From JBLHRE01 sp047625765 (GTDB lineage Bacteria > Bacteroidota > Bacteroidia > Flavobacteriales > JBLHRE01), in assembly GCA_047625765.1 (NCBI GenBank), contig JBLHRE010000079.1:1-8269 (forward strand): 8,269 nucleotides of DNA. The letters are read 5' to 3'. Below are positions 1 to 6,515 of the stretch, piece by piece. The notes below the pieces were generated by a model that worked only from the letters and a program-made list of their open reading frames with translations, was not told where the DNA came from and made no database searches. Positions within the stretch are counted from its first letter, which is position 1. Each line of letters opens with the position of its first letter. A program made the translations under genes and the position numbers.

Positions 1-43
1 ATCAGAAGGAGCATTTTACATTTTAGAGAAATGGTAATTTAAA

Positions 44-1687
44 TTATTTTAAACCAAGCACATCTACGCCTTGTTCGAATACAATATCTACCGGAATTCC
101 TGCCGTTTCTAAACGGTCTAAATCAGATTGTAAATCCGCATCAATCATTCCCATTTCGTTCATCAAAGCCTCTACTCCTGCTATGTCTCCATCGCCTTGT
201 AGTGTTACTATTTTTTCACTCAAGGCATTCATTGCCAATTGCATTTTATCGAAATCTACAGCATACGTTCCGTCTACATCGCTTCTACTAAATGCGCCCA
301 TTTCTTTAAAGAAATTGAAACGCACCATATTGGCCTTACCATGCGCACTACTTGCTCCAAAACGAACAGATCTAAAGATACTCGCCAAGAAAGTCACGTA
401 ATTGTCCATCAGCACGCCTTCTTTAATCTCGCCTTTATCAAACAATTTGGTAACCATGTACAATCCCAAAATATCTGCTTTTCCTTCTTCCAAAGCAGAA
501 GCATAACTTTTTAGTGATTCGCGCACAGTTCCATTACCGTTTATAGTGTTTTTAATTCCCAATCCGTGTGCCACCTCATGAAACATCGTATTTGCAAAAA
601 AAGCATCGAAGGTAATATTGGCTCTTTGCTCTGGACTAATCAATACTCCTGAAATAGGAAGCAATATTTTTTCAAACTTTGCTTCCATGGCATTTTTAAG
701 CTGAGACCTTCTTGTGCCATGACTCAATTGAATAGACTCATCGTTTGGCAGGTTAACAGCTATGGTTTTAGAGCCAGCATTGCAATCTCCAGCATAATAG
801 ACTACATCATAAGCGTTCAACTGAGAAGAGGTGCCAGGGACCTCCATTTTGTATGCTTCATCAACTGGCAATCCTTTTTGCAATTCTGGCAAGAAGCTTA
901 CAAAGTGCTCCAACCGTTTGCTCCATACTTTATCTTTAACCAACACATAGCTTTCGTACGATGCTTTATAACCAAACAACTGATCCTCGTAAGACTCTAT
1001 TGGGCCAATAATACAATCCAAACCATTGTCTTTCATTTCCATCCAAGCAATATCAGATTTCGTAAAATCATCTGTTACTAAAGCTTCAGCTCTTAGGTTT
1101 AGGTAATTTTTAAATTCGGCTTCTTCACATATTCCTGCAGCTAGTTTTAAATGACTAGCAGCTTCTGCCAATTCTGTTTTAAACATTTCAAAAAAAGGAA
1201 TACACATCAAATCACCATTAGAATCTCTTCGGATAAAAGTGTATAAATCTTTCTTTAAAGGATGATCAAATGCTTCAAACTCTTCAACCGTCATATCCAC
1301 AGGATAGAAATTTGCTCCAAGAGACTTCTCTCCTACTCCTTCAACAAATGGCTTATTGCCATCCAGTCTGTCCCAAGGGCCATAATTTACTTTTACAAAA
1401 TTGCGCTGATTGGGGTCTTTTATGGAAGCCAAGAAAGTTTCTCTGTCTTCCATATTGGCTTGTTTCCAAAACAAACCATCCATAATTTTTGCTGCATCAA
1501 TCAAATGTGGCAACATATTTTTCTCTGTTGCAGATAACTGACTTAAGTCTGTTTTCAATTTTACGGGCACATAAATCTCGTATCTAGGGTTAGATGCCTT
1601 TGTTTCTATAGGTTTTGTTTCACCACTACATGCTACCAAAGCAGTGGCAGCTATGGCTAAAGTCGCCAGTTGATTCAATTTCTTCAT
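44..1687 (-). CDS. Lipoprotein M49-like zinc metallopeptidase (dipeptidyl peptidase III-related)
   Basis: This is probably a membrane-anchored zinc peptidase that trims peptides in the periplasm or at the cell surface. The 547-residue protein starts with a lipoprotein signal (charged MKK, hydrophobic stretch, LVAC with Cys20), which is why I start at 1687; the reading frame continues upstream to 1750, but that would bury the signal behind 21 residues. The zinc motif HEVAH is at residues 370-374 and a second acidic motif, EEGKAD, at 400-405. HExx(G)H followed by EExxAD is the signature of family M49, where two His and one Glu bind zinc. Classical DPP III has a six-residue HEXXGH motif and about 650-730 residues; a shorter group, known from Caldithrix abyssi, has the five-residue form seen here. 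Peptidase class is fairly sure; dipeptidyl activity is inferred. No Shine-Dalgarno is visible. A weak -7-like TAACTTAG (minus strand, 1708-1715) lies 20 bases upstream of the ATG. Confidence 0.85.
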   Translation of the reverse strand: MKKLNQLATLAIAATALVACSGETKPIETKASNPRYEIYVPVKLKTDLSQLSATEKNMLPHLIDAAKIMDGLFWKQANMEDRETFLASIKDPNQRNFVKVNYGPWDRLDGNKPFVEGVGEKSLGANFYPVDMTVEEFEAFDHPLKKDLYTFIRRDSNGDLMCIPFFEMFKTELAEAASHLKLAAGICEEAEFKNYLNLRAEALVTDDFTKSDIAWMEMKDNGLDCIIGPIESYEDQLFGYKASYESYVLVKDKVWSKRLEHFVSFLPELQKGLPVDEAYKMEVPGTSSQLNAYDVVYYAGDCNAGSKTIAVNLPNDESIQLSHGTRRSQLKNAMEAKFEKILLPISGVLISPEQRANITFDAFFANTMFHEVAHGLGIKNTINGNGTVRESLKSYASALEEGKADILGLYMVTKLFDKGEIKEGVLMDNYVTFLASIFRSVRFGASSAHGKANMVRFNFFKEMGAFSRSDVDGTYAVDFDKMQLAMNALSEKIVTLQGDGDIAGVEALMNEMGMIDADLQSDLDRLETAGIPVDIVFEQGVDVLGLK

Positions 1688-1773
1688 AAATTTCAATTTT
1701 AAAAGCTCTAAGTTATGCTTAAGAGCAATTAATCTGAATAAAAATCCCATTTTTGAGTGTTAAAATTTTGACC

Positions 1774-2442
1774 ATGGAATATTTCTCTACAGACTTCAAT
1801 CAGTTTTTTATAGAGCTCGCAGGAAACAATCATAAAGATTGGTTTGATACCAACCGCAAACGCTACGAAAAAAACATCAAAGAACCTTTCAAAAAATTTA
1901 CGGCAGCATTGATTGAAGAAGTCCGTAAACATGAGCCCAGCATTAGCCTAGAGCCTAAAAATGCTATATTCCGCATAAACAGAGACATTCGCTTTAGCAA
2001 AGAGAAAATCCCTTATAAACTATTCATGAGTGCTGTGGTTTCACCTTTGGGCAAGAAGGATAAAACCAATCCAGGCATTTATGTGCAATTGGGGCCAGAG
2101 GATGTGCGTATTTATGGCGGTGTTTATGTTACAGACAAGGATCAACTGCTAAAAATGCGTCAGCATATTGCAGACAATCTCAAGGGATTTGACAAGGCAA
2201 TTCAATCCGATGGTTTCCAGAAGTATTATTCGGGAGCAATACATGGCGACAAGCACAAACGCTTGCCCAAAGAAATGCAAGCCGCTGCAGAAAAACAACC
2301 ATTGCTATACAATAAGAGTTTCTACTACTTTAATAAACTAGACGCTGATTTGGTGCACAGTCCTAAACTAATGGAAACCATAATGGAGCATTACCATGCA
2401 GCGAAACCTGTTCGCGATTTCTTAGCTAATGCACTTAAATAG
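1774..2442 (+). CDS. DUF2461 (TIGR02453) family protein
   Basis: This 222-residue protein belongs to the DUF2461/TIGR02453 family, common in Bacteroidota and other bacteria and of unknown biochemical function. Recognisable family blocks are NNHKDWFDTNRKRY at residues 18-31, FRINRDIRFSKEKIPYK at 66-82, the GGVY segment at 115-118 and a basic RLPKE stretch at 163-167. There is no signal peptide or membrane segment, so it is expected to be cytoplasmic. I chose the ATG at 1774; an in-frame TTG at 1753 would add seven residues (MSVKILT) before the conserved start of the domain and lies closer to the divergent peptidase gene. The stop codon is followed without a gap by the ATG of the methyltransferase, so the two are very likely translationally coupled. 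The family call is firm; the role is unknown. Confidence 0.88.
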   Translation: MEYFSTDFNQFFIELAGNNHKDWFDTNRKRYEKNIKEPFKKFTAALIEEVRKHEPSISLEPKNAIFRINRDIRFSKEKIPYKLFMSAVVSPLGKKDKTNPGIYVQLGPEDVRIYGGVYVTDKDQLLKMRQHIADNLKGFDKAIQSDGFQKYYSGAIHGDKHKRLPKEMQAAAEKQPLLYNKSFYYFNKLDADLVHSPKLMETIMEHYHAAKPVRDFLANALK

Positions 2443-3084
2443 ATGGATTTAGAATTTTTAAAAAGGGAATGTGCATATATTGCTGACTCCTTTACCGATG
2501 AGCGTATTGCGGGCATGGAAAAAGTACTGGCGGATAGAAGCAACTTTTTTACCGTAGTGCTCGAGAACCTTTACCAACCCCACAATGCTTCTGCTATGTT
2601 GCGCACTTGCGATTGTTTTGGGGTACAAAGAGCACATATTGTGAATGATAAAAACGAGTTTTTGGTACAAGAAAAAATTGCACGTGGTGCCGACCAATGG
2701 GTAGAAACCTACGAACACAAAAGCAGTGAAACGTGCATTCAGCAATTAAAAGATGAAGGCTACTTGATTGCAACAACTGCATTGGAAGACTACGATTACA
2801 CCTTAGAGGAAATGCCATTGAACCAAAAAACAGCCATTGTTTTTGGTACCGAGTGGAATGGCACCAGCGATGTTGCAAAGAAAATGGCAGATATCAAGGT
2901 TAAAGTACCCATGTATGGTTTTACACAAAGCTTTAATGTTTCCGTTTCTGCAGCAATAATTTTACATCATTTAAATGCTAAATTAAGGCAGTCTAATATT
3001 TCTTGGAGATTGACTAGCCAAGAAGAAACCATTGCGAGACATTACTGGTATACCAAGATTTCAGAAATACGTTTAAAAGAATAG
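2443..3084 (+). CDS. trmH: SpoU/TrmH-family RNA 2'-O-ribose methyltransferase, TrmH-like
   Basis: This is a SAM-dependent SPOUT methyltransferase that most likely methylates the 2'-hydroxyl of G18 in tRNA. The 213-residue protein shows the three SpoU motifs: motif 1 ENLYQPHNASAMLRTCDCFG at 41-60, with the invariant Asn48 and Arg54; motif 2 VFGTEWNG at 133-140; and motif 3 PMYGFTQSFNVSVSAA at 156-171, which forms the trefoil knot that binds SAM. The length and the conserved Glu-Asn-Leu and PHN pattern fit TrmH (about 200-230 residues) better than TrmL or RlmB, which have a different size or an extra N-terminal domain. Motif 3 has Phe where SLNVSVA is usual. It starts immediately after the DUF2461 stop (TAG then ATG), and the next gene begins four bases after its own stop, so it sits in the middle of a tight operon. 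The family is certain; the exact RNA target is inferred. Confidence 0.88.
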   Translation: MDLEFLKRECAYIADSFTDERIAGMEKVLADRSNFFTVVLENLYQPHNASAMLRTCDCFGVQRAHIVNDKNEFLVQEKIARGADQWVETYEHKSSETCIQQLKDEGYLIATTALEDYDYTLEEMPLNQKTAIVFGTEWNGTSDVAKKMADIKVKVPMYGFTQSFNVSVSAAIILHHLNAKLRQSNISWRLTSQEETIARHYWYTKISEIRLKE

Positions 3085-3088
3085 TACG

Positions 3089-3571
3089 ATGAAAAAGACA
3101 TTTCAGGAAGAACAAAAATTCAAAGCCTTTTGGATATGGACTATCATGCTGTTGGTAATAGGAACAGTGGGTTTTGGATTTTATAAGGAGTGGCAAGCTT
3201 CGGAAATGCTAAGCATTTGGGATATGAACTTTTCTACGGCTTTAATCTCAATTCTATTTACTATAGCACTCTGTATTTTGTTTTTCAGTATAAAACTAAA
3301 AACAGAAGTGAACCACGAAGGAATTAAAATTACCTACAAACCCTTTATCAATAAGATGTTTTATTGGAACGAAATAGAAAAGGCCGAGGTCTTGGATTAT
3401 GGTTTTGTTGGAGGTTGGGGTTTTCGATATTCCTCAAAATACGGTACGGTCTACAATACCCAAGGCAAAATGGGTGTGGCATTGGAATTGAAAACGGGTA
3501 AGAAATTATTGATAGGTACGCAAAGGCCAGAGGAGTTGAAAGTAATACTCAACCACTATAATAATTCTTAA
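3089..3571 (+). CDS. Two-helix membrane protein with PH-like C-terminal domain
   Basis: I do not recognise a named family with certainty. The 160-residue protein has two clear hydrophobic helices, at about residues 13-33 and 48-68, followed by a soluble segment from about 72 to 155. That segment alternates short beta strands: a HEGIKI strand, FYWNEI at 91-96 (the aromatic-W-x-E/D-I pattern at which bacterial PH-like domains turn), a glycine-rich VGGWGFRY stretch at 107-114, and ALELKTGKKLLIGTQRPEEL near the end. This order resembles membrane-anchored bacterial PH-like (bPH/YdbS-type) proteins, and I infer that fold. It starts four bases after the methyltransferase stop, so it is probably co-transcribed with it. 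Nothing in the sequence points to an enzyme. The gene itself is very likely real. Confidence 0.72.
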   Translation: MKKTFQEEQKFKAFWIWTIMLLVIGTVGFGFYKEWQASEMLSIWDMNFSTALISILFTIALCILFFSIKLKTEVNHEGIKITYKPFINKMFYWNEIEKAEVLDYGFVGGWGFRYSSKYGTVYNTQGKMGVALELKTGKKLLIGTQRPEELKVILNHYNNS

Positions 3572-3626
3572 GAAAGCCTGTTAGAAGATTATACTAATAC
3601 ATCATTCATCAAGCTCTCTAATAACC

Positions 3627-4406
3627 ATGAAAACCTCCCGAATTAACCTTCTGTTACCAATAGCCTTAACAGTTCTAGCTTCTTGTTCTATTCCTAAATC
3701 CGAAACTGCTGCTGATATCAATTTGCTCGAATTTTATGAGCTTGAACTCGATTCGTATGTAGGTCAATTATATTTCCGAAGTCATACGGATAGCTTGAAA
3801 GACCATCCGAAATACGCAAGTATTGGTGAAAATATGTACAACCATTTGGATTATTTTGTATCGCAATGCACTCCTTATTTGGATCAAACGTATGCTATAG
3901 ATAGTTTTAATTTAGCGGATACCACTGATCTAAAAGAACGTATGCAATATCAATTGGCAAACGATACTCTATTAAAGGAACTGGTATTTAATTGTGTAAA
4001 CAGCACAAAACTAGAAAGTACAACGATTGATGAGCTTGCTGGTATAGTCGCCAGATTTTTTTACTTGCACAAACCACCCTATGCCAACCGACCTATTGTG
4101 CACCATTGTATTTCAACGAATGGTGTCAACGAATTACCTCAAAGAAACATCTCCCCTTACTTAAATGCCTTTGCCTGGGATATTTTACGCTCAGGGGACT
4201 CTATAACGGGAGTTGATGTAATATTTGATTTTATTGGAGAAGATTTCATCTACAAACAATTGGCCGATGAAACCCCAGTACATGTAGTAGATAGTATTAG
4301 CAAAGTGAATTTTTTAATGATTGCCAAAAACCAAGAAACAAGGAATTTTATTATTAAAAATTACGAGCAGAAGAAGAAGTTCCTAAATTTTGAATTAATC
4401 TATTAA
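3627..4406 (+). CDS. Hypothetical lipoprotein
   Basis: This 259-residue protein is not one I recognise. The N-terminus is a lipoprotein signal: basic MKTSR, a hydrophobic stretch, then LASC with the modified cysteine at residue 20, so the mature protein should be lipid-anchored in an outer or inner membrane. After the cysteine the chain is mixed alpha/beta and mostly acidic in the first two thirds, with no later membrane helix. Three further cysteines (81, 123, 161) lie in otherwise unrelated segments and could form a disulfide in the periplasm. A His-His-Cys cluster at 159-161 could bind metal, but there is no recognisable motif around it. The last 25 residues are rich in Lys and Asn. It begins 55 bases after the PH-like gene and ends 51 bases before the next, all in the same direction. 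I see no clear promoter in either gap. Confidence 0.7.
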   Translation: MKTSRINLLLPIALTVLASCSIPKSETAADINLLEFYELELDSYVGQLYFRSHTDSLKDHPKYASIGENMYNHLDYFVSQCTPYLDQTYAIDSFNLADTTDLKERMQYQLANDTLLKELVFNCVNSTKLESTTIDELAGIVARFFYLHKPPYANRPIVHHCISTNGVNELPQRNISPYLNAFAWDILRSGDSITGVDVIFDFIGEDFIYKQLADETPVHVVDSISKVNFLMIAKNQETRNFIIKNYEQKKKFLNFELIY

Positions 4407-4457
4407 TGCAGCAGCATACTTGGATTATAAATTATCTCCGAGCATAAACCTACTTCT

Positions 4458-4871
4458 ATGAAATTACTATCCATTCTATTTCTTGGTTTCCTAACTAGTT
4501 CTGTGACTCTTGCACAGGAATACGAACTAAATAATTTATTTGAGACACGTTGGGTGGTAAACAAAAATGGAGGCAATGTTCAAAACATGGAAAATTTCGA
4601 ACTGATAATTCACAACTCGCCTCAGACCAAAAACCTACCACTCCACTTAAAACATGCCGGATTAAGCTTTAAAAAAGACGGAACATTAATAGCGTATACT
4701 TGGAACAAATGTGGTACCGGAAACCCTCCCAATCATAGCAAAGCGCGTTATAGCATAGACGAAATTACGACTGAAACAGTCATAAACATCACCGATAGTG
4801 AAATTTGGAATGGTAGCTATGTAATTGCAGTATTAAACATGAGCAATTTGAATTTTAAAAGAAAAAAGTAA
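4458..4871 (+). CDS. Small secreted protein, possibly lipocalin-like
   Basis: The 137-residue protein has a Sec signal peptide (MKLLSILFLGFLTSS, likely cut after TLA at residue 19, leaving Gln20 as the first mature residue), so it should be exported to the periplasm or beyond. The mature part of about 118 residues has one Trp near its start (RWVV, 31-34), a GLSFKKDGTLI strand-turn-strand at 69-79, and a closing WNGSYVIAVL segment at 118-127 followed by LNF. In Bacteroidota, small exported proteins with an early Trp, an F-x-x-DGT-x turn and a final I-x-x-L pair are often lipocalin-like beta barrels; I infer that fold from pattern only. It has one cysteine (85) and ends in a basic tail. It follows the lipoprotein gene by 51 bases. 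A possible -7-like TATCTCCG lies at 4433-4440, but it is weak. Confidence 0.62.
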   Translation: MKLLSILFLGFLTSSVTLAQEYELNNLFETRWVVNKNGGNVQNMENFELIIHNSPQTKNLPLHLKHAGLSFKKDGTLIAYTWNKCGTGNPPNHSKARYSIDEITTETVINITDSEIWNGSYVIAVLNMSNLNFKRKK

Positions 4872-4908
4872 GGCAAACCAAACGTCTAAACCCCCTCCAT
4901 TACATTAT

Positions 4909-4980
4909 TTAAGAAACCATTCTTAATTTTTATATCTTAGAGCTGCTTTCCAAAGCCTATATTTATTGAAACCAGAGATT
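4909..4980 (+). repeat. Copy A of a 72-bp promoter-bearing repeat
   Basis: By my hand alignment this segment matches 6687-6757 at about 63 of 72 columns, with one single-base gap. It contains a conserved block TAATTTTTATATCTT followed by RGAGCTGC and then TCCAAAGC. Within it, TATCTTAG (4933-4940) differs by one base from the Bacteroidota -7 box TAnnTTTG. It lies upstream of the DoxX-like gene, whose ATG is 123 bases after the repeat ends. The spacer before it, 4872-4908, holds nothing I recognise. Confidence 0.75.
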
Positions 4981-5026
4981 CAGCCAAGACAATCATTAAG
5001 TTGACCAACAGATTCATTTTAGAGTT

Positions 5027-5058
5027 TTTGGAAGTGTTTTATATAATAGATATATTTC
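5027..5058 (+). promoter_or_regulatory. Candidate promoter of the DoxX-like gene
   Basis: TTTG at 5027-5030 is followed after 20 bases by TATATTTC at 5051-5058. This matches the Bacteroidota promoter pattern (TTTG at -33, TAnnTTTG at -7, about 20 bases apart) except for the last base of the -7 box. It predicts a start of transcription near 5065 and a leader of about 40 bases before the ATG at 5104. A palindrome overlaps its -7 box. Confidence 0.4.
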
Positions 5059-5072
5059 CATATGGACATATC
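5049..5072. promoter_or_regulatory. Operator-like palindrome over the candidate -7 box
   Basis: The ten-base perfect palindrome TCCATATGGA (5057-5066) is nested in a wider inverted repeat, GATAT at 5049-5053 and ATATC at 5068-5072, although the two inner gaps differ in length. Its position over the predicted -7 box and transcription start is what a repressor site would show. The cognate regulator is unknown; the XRE-2TM protein nearby is one candidate, but I did not find the same palindrome at that gene. Confidence 0.35.
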
Positions 5073-5103
5073 CCTACGTTAGGCATAATTAAAAAAATAC
5101 TCC

Positions 5104-5733
5104 ATGAAACTTAAAACAAAAGAGCGATTAGCAAGTATAATTGCTTTTTTCCTCGGTCTAATTTTTATTACATCTGGTATAGAAAAATTGACAGGAATTC
5201 AAGACATTATTGGACCTCAATATTTAATTAAAGATCTTGCAGTGCATAATCTAGAGTTACTTGGGAAATTTATTGCTTATTCTCAAGTGACAATTGGTTT
5301 TTTGTTAATCACGAACAGATTTAGGACAATTGGAGCGATAATGCTTTTACCAATGCTCTTAAATATTCTTGTAGTTACAATTGCATTAAAATGGACTGGG
5401 ACACCTTACATTATTGGAGGATTTCTCTTTTTTAATGTACTTCTATTGCTGTTGGATTTTAACAGAATTAAGTTCGTTTTATCTGATCTTAATCACAAAG
5501 AACTAAAACAAATAAAAATAAGGAGAGTAAATTTTAATCTTGATGTCTATTATTTTCTGTTGCTTGTTTTAATTTATATCGGAGCTGGTTATGGTTGGAC
5601 TAAAACAGGGGAGCGTTTTGCATACTCAGGATTCCTTTTAATTTTACTTTCTATACTAACACTTAACATCTATCATTTTATAAAAAACAGGAGAATAAAA
5701 ACCAATGCCAATCGACTAGGCAACTCCTACTAA
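5104..5733 (+). CDS. DoxX-like integral membrane protein
   Basis: This 209-residue protein is mostly membrane-embedded. Its first 120 residues fit the DoxX/DoxX-like four-helix fold: helix 1 (about 10-27) leads into SGIEKLTG, close to the family's S/A-G-x-x-K-L start; then helices at about 55-70, 74-96 and 101-119. DoxX proteins are usually about 130-150 residues, so the extra part is notable: a basic cytoplasmic-looking loop (120-146) and two more helices (about 147-165 and 173-193), ending in a basic tail. The DoxX family is linked to quinone or sulfur redox and oxidative stress in a few cases, but most members have no assigned function and none can be given here. Sampled 60-base stretches are 27-32% GC, lower than the upstream genes. 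Its last two codons and stop lie in a repeat shared with 6639-6674. A repeat-borne promoter and a nearer promoter candidate precede it. Confidence 0.75.
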   Translation: MKLKTKERLASIIAFFLGLIFITSGIEKLTGIQDIIGPQYLIKDLAVHNLELLGKFIAYSQVTIGFLLITNRFRTIGAIMLLPMLLNILVVTIALKWTGTPYIIGGFLFFNVLLLLLDFNRIKFVLSDLNHKELKQIKIRRVNFNLDVYYFLLLVLIYIGAGYGWTKTGERFAYSGFLLILLSILTLNIYHFIKNRRIKTNANRLGNSY

Positions 5734-5763
5734 AATAGTTGGTAGCTCCTCTCCTATGCTTGC
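5726..5763 (+). repeat. Copy 1 of the CCTACTAARATAG repeat, over the DoxX-like stop codon
   Basis: This segment aligns with 6639-6674 at 29 of 38 columns by hand (seven mismatches, two gaps); the first 13 bases match at 12. The TAA of the DoxX-like gene lies inside it. Its last 11 bases are the left arm of the large inverted repeat 5752-5801. Confidence 0.55.
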
Positions 5764-5801
5764 GCTAGAGCTTTGGCCTAGGCAAACCAGCAAGCATGGG
5801 A
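5752..5801. repeat. Inverted repeat, 12-bp arms
   Basis: The arms 5752-5763 and 5790-5801 pair over 12 positions with one G-T pair, and include the perfect ATGCTTGC/GCAAGCAT. The 26-base loop contains the palindrome CCTAGG. It begins 18 bases after the DoxX-like stop. There is no T-run after it, so it is not a standard intrinsic terminator, though it could stabilise the 3' end of that mRNA. Confidence 0.6.
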
Positions 5802-5888
5802 TTCTCGTAATAGCAGTCTGGAAATGATACTCTCCAATTGCTCTATTCCCTAATTTATGAACCTTTCTAGTTTTAACATATAGGAATG

Positions 5889-5939
5889 AATATTGATGCA
5901 ATATTTCGTTTTTACATTATTACGAATGATAATTCATTC
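5889..5939. repeat. Pair of short perfect palindromes in the 5734-6025 spacer
   Basis: AATATTG at 5889-5895 is mirrored by CAATATT at 5899-5905 with a three-base centre. GAATGA at 5924-5929 is mirrored by TCATTC at 5934-5939 with a four-base centre. In addition GAATGAAT at 5884-5891 is inverted at 5932-5939, so the two sites also pair with each other. They lie between two converging genes, so an operator role is not obvious. The rest of this 292-base spacer has no gene that I can support. Confidence 0.4.
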
Positions 5940-5967
5940 ACTTATTGCCCTTGTATTTAAATAGACG

Positions 5968-5980
5968 ACTCCTACTAAAA
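5968..5980 (+). repeat. Short copy of the CCTACTAA repeat
   Basis: ACTCCTACTAAAA here is identical over 13 bases to 5723-5735, 245 bases upstream, and shares CCTACTAA with 6639-6646. Beyond these bases the match to the longer copies is lost. Confidence 0.45.
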
Positions 5981-6003
5981 GAAGCTATAATAGTTTTCCG
6001 TTT

Positions 6004-6024
6004 GTTGTTTCTAATTGAAACTAC
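6004..6024 (-). terminator. Weak hairpin just after the XRE-2TM gene
   Basis: GTTGTTTC (6004-6011) and GAAACTAC (6017-6024) pair at seven of eight positions around a five-base loop, directly after the stop codon of the minus-strand regulator gene. It could help end that transcript, but the stem is short, has few G-C pairs and is not followed by a T-run on the minus strand. Confidence 0.25.
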
Positions 6025-6025
6025 C

Positions 6026-6484
6026 TTACTTCTTTTTGAATTTGTTTTTAATTAATTTTCGTTTCCACTCATCTCCCAAGAAATCAAAAACATTAAGAGA
6101 ATATATCCCCAAGATTACTCCCCAAGAAAGTAGTATCCATAAAAAAACATTCCAATGGGCTGAATCATTTATTGCAATAATGAATGGAACTACCAAGCTT
6201 AAAATCGCAATTGCAATAAGCTTATAAAACCCTTTTACATTCTGAGCATATTCTTCTTCTTTTCTAATTTGTTCTATTTCCTCATTCTTGTCAGAATCTG
6301 CAATATTGATTTCGAAAACAGCTGCCAAAGATTTCAAGGACTCTAAACCTGCATTCTCTCCATTTTCAATTCTTTGAATAGTTCTTATACTTAATCCACT
6401 CATTTCTGCTAATTGATCTTGTGACCAATGGCGTTCCAATCTCATTTCTTTAATATCTCTCAAATTAATTGCAGGAGGATTCAT
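6026..6484 (-). CDS. XRE-family regulator with C-terminal 2TM domain
   Basis: This 152-residue protein is a membrane-anchored DNA-binding regulator. Residues 9-62 form a Cro/C1-type helix-turn-helix: SQDQLAEMSGLSIRTIQRI at 21-39 is the core, with the usual Q-L-A and S-x-x-T-I-Q-R-I-E-N-G pattern. An acidic linker (63-78) follows, then a 2TM domain (PF13239 type): EEYAQNVKGFYKL at 77-89, helix about 86-105, helix about 112-131, a conserved W-G-x-x-L-G-I-Y-S stretch at 121-129, and a basic tail DEWKRKLIKNKFKKK. The XRE-plus-2TM arrangement is known in Bacteroidota; the membrane part suggests that it senses something at the inner membrane, but the signal is unknown. The start at 6484 is supported by a promoter box about 30 bases upstream. 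It lies between two plus-strand genes and could control either, or itself. Family assignment is confident. Confidence 0.85.
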   Translation of the reverse strand: MNPPAINLRDIKEMRLERHWSQDQLAEMSGLSIRTIQRIENGENAGLESLKSLAAVFEINIADSDKNEEIEQIRKEEEYAQNVKGFYKLIAIAILSLVVPFIIAINDSAHWNVFLWILLSWGVILGIYSLNVFDFLGDEWKRKLIKNKFKKK

Positions 6485-6515
6485 AATTTCTTTCTCTTTA
6501 GTAATTTGTACCGAG

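Noticed and set aside
1..43. End of a plus-strand gene at the left edge
   Set aside because: One frame ends at a stop at position 35-37 and another at 40-42, but too little is visible to choose between them or to call a gene.
183..1537. Several plus-strand reading frames opposite the M49-like gene
   Set aside because: They lie antisense to a gene with recognisable motifs, have odd residue composition and no start signals.
1688..1750. N-terminal extension of the M49-like protein to the upstream ATG at 1750
   Set aside because: It would put 21 residues ahead of a clear lipoprotein signal (MKK to LVAC) and leave only two bases between the two divergent start codons if the TTG at 1753 were used.
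2458..3196. Minus-strand reading frames opposite the methyltransferase and PH-like genes
   Set aside because: They oppose genes with strong family motifs or a coherent two-helix protein and carry no features of their own.
5068..5077. ATATCCCTAC match to the start of the repeat at 6639
   Set aside because: Ten bases match 6634-6643 but the similarity stops there; at this length in AT-rich DNA it may be chance.
5723..5801. Integron attC site at the 3' end of the DoxX-like gene
   Set aside because: There is an inverted repeat after the stop codon, but the RYYYAAC and GTTRRRY core sites are missing at the expected places and no integrase is visible.
5716..5901. Minus-strand 61-codon reading frame over the inverted repeat 5752-5801
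   Set aside because: Its sequence is set by repeats and palindromes, it overlaps the DoxX-like stop, and it has no domain or start signal.
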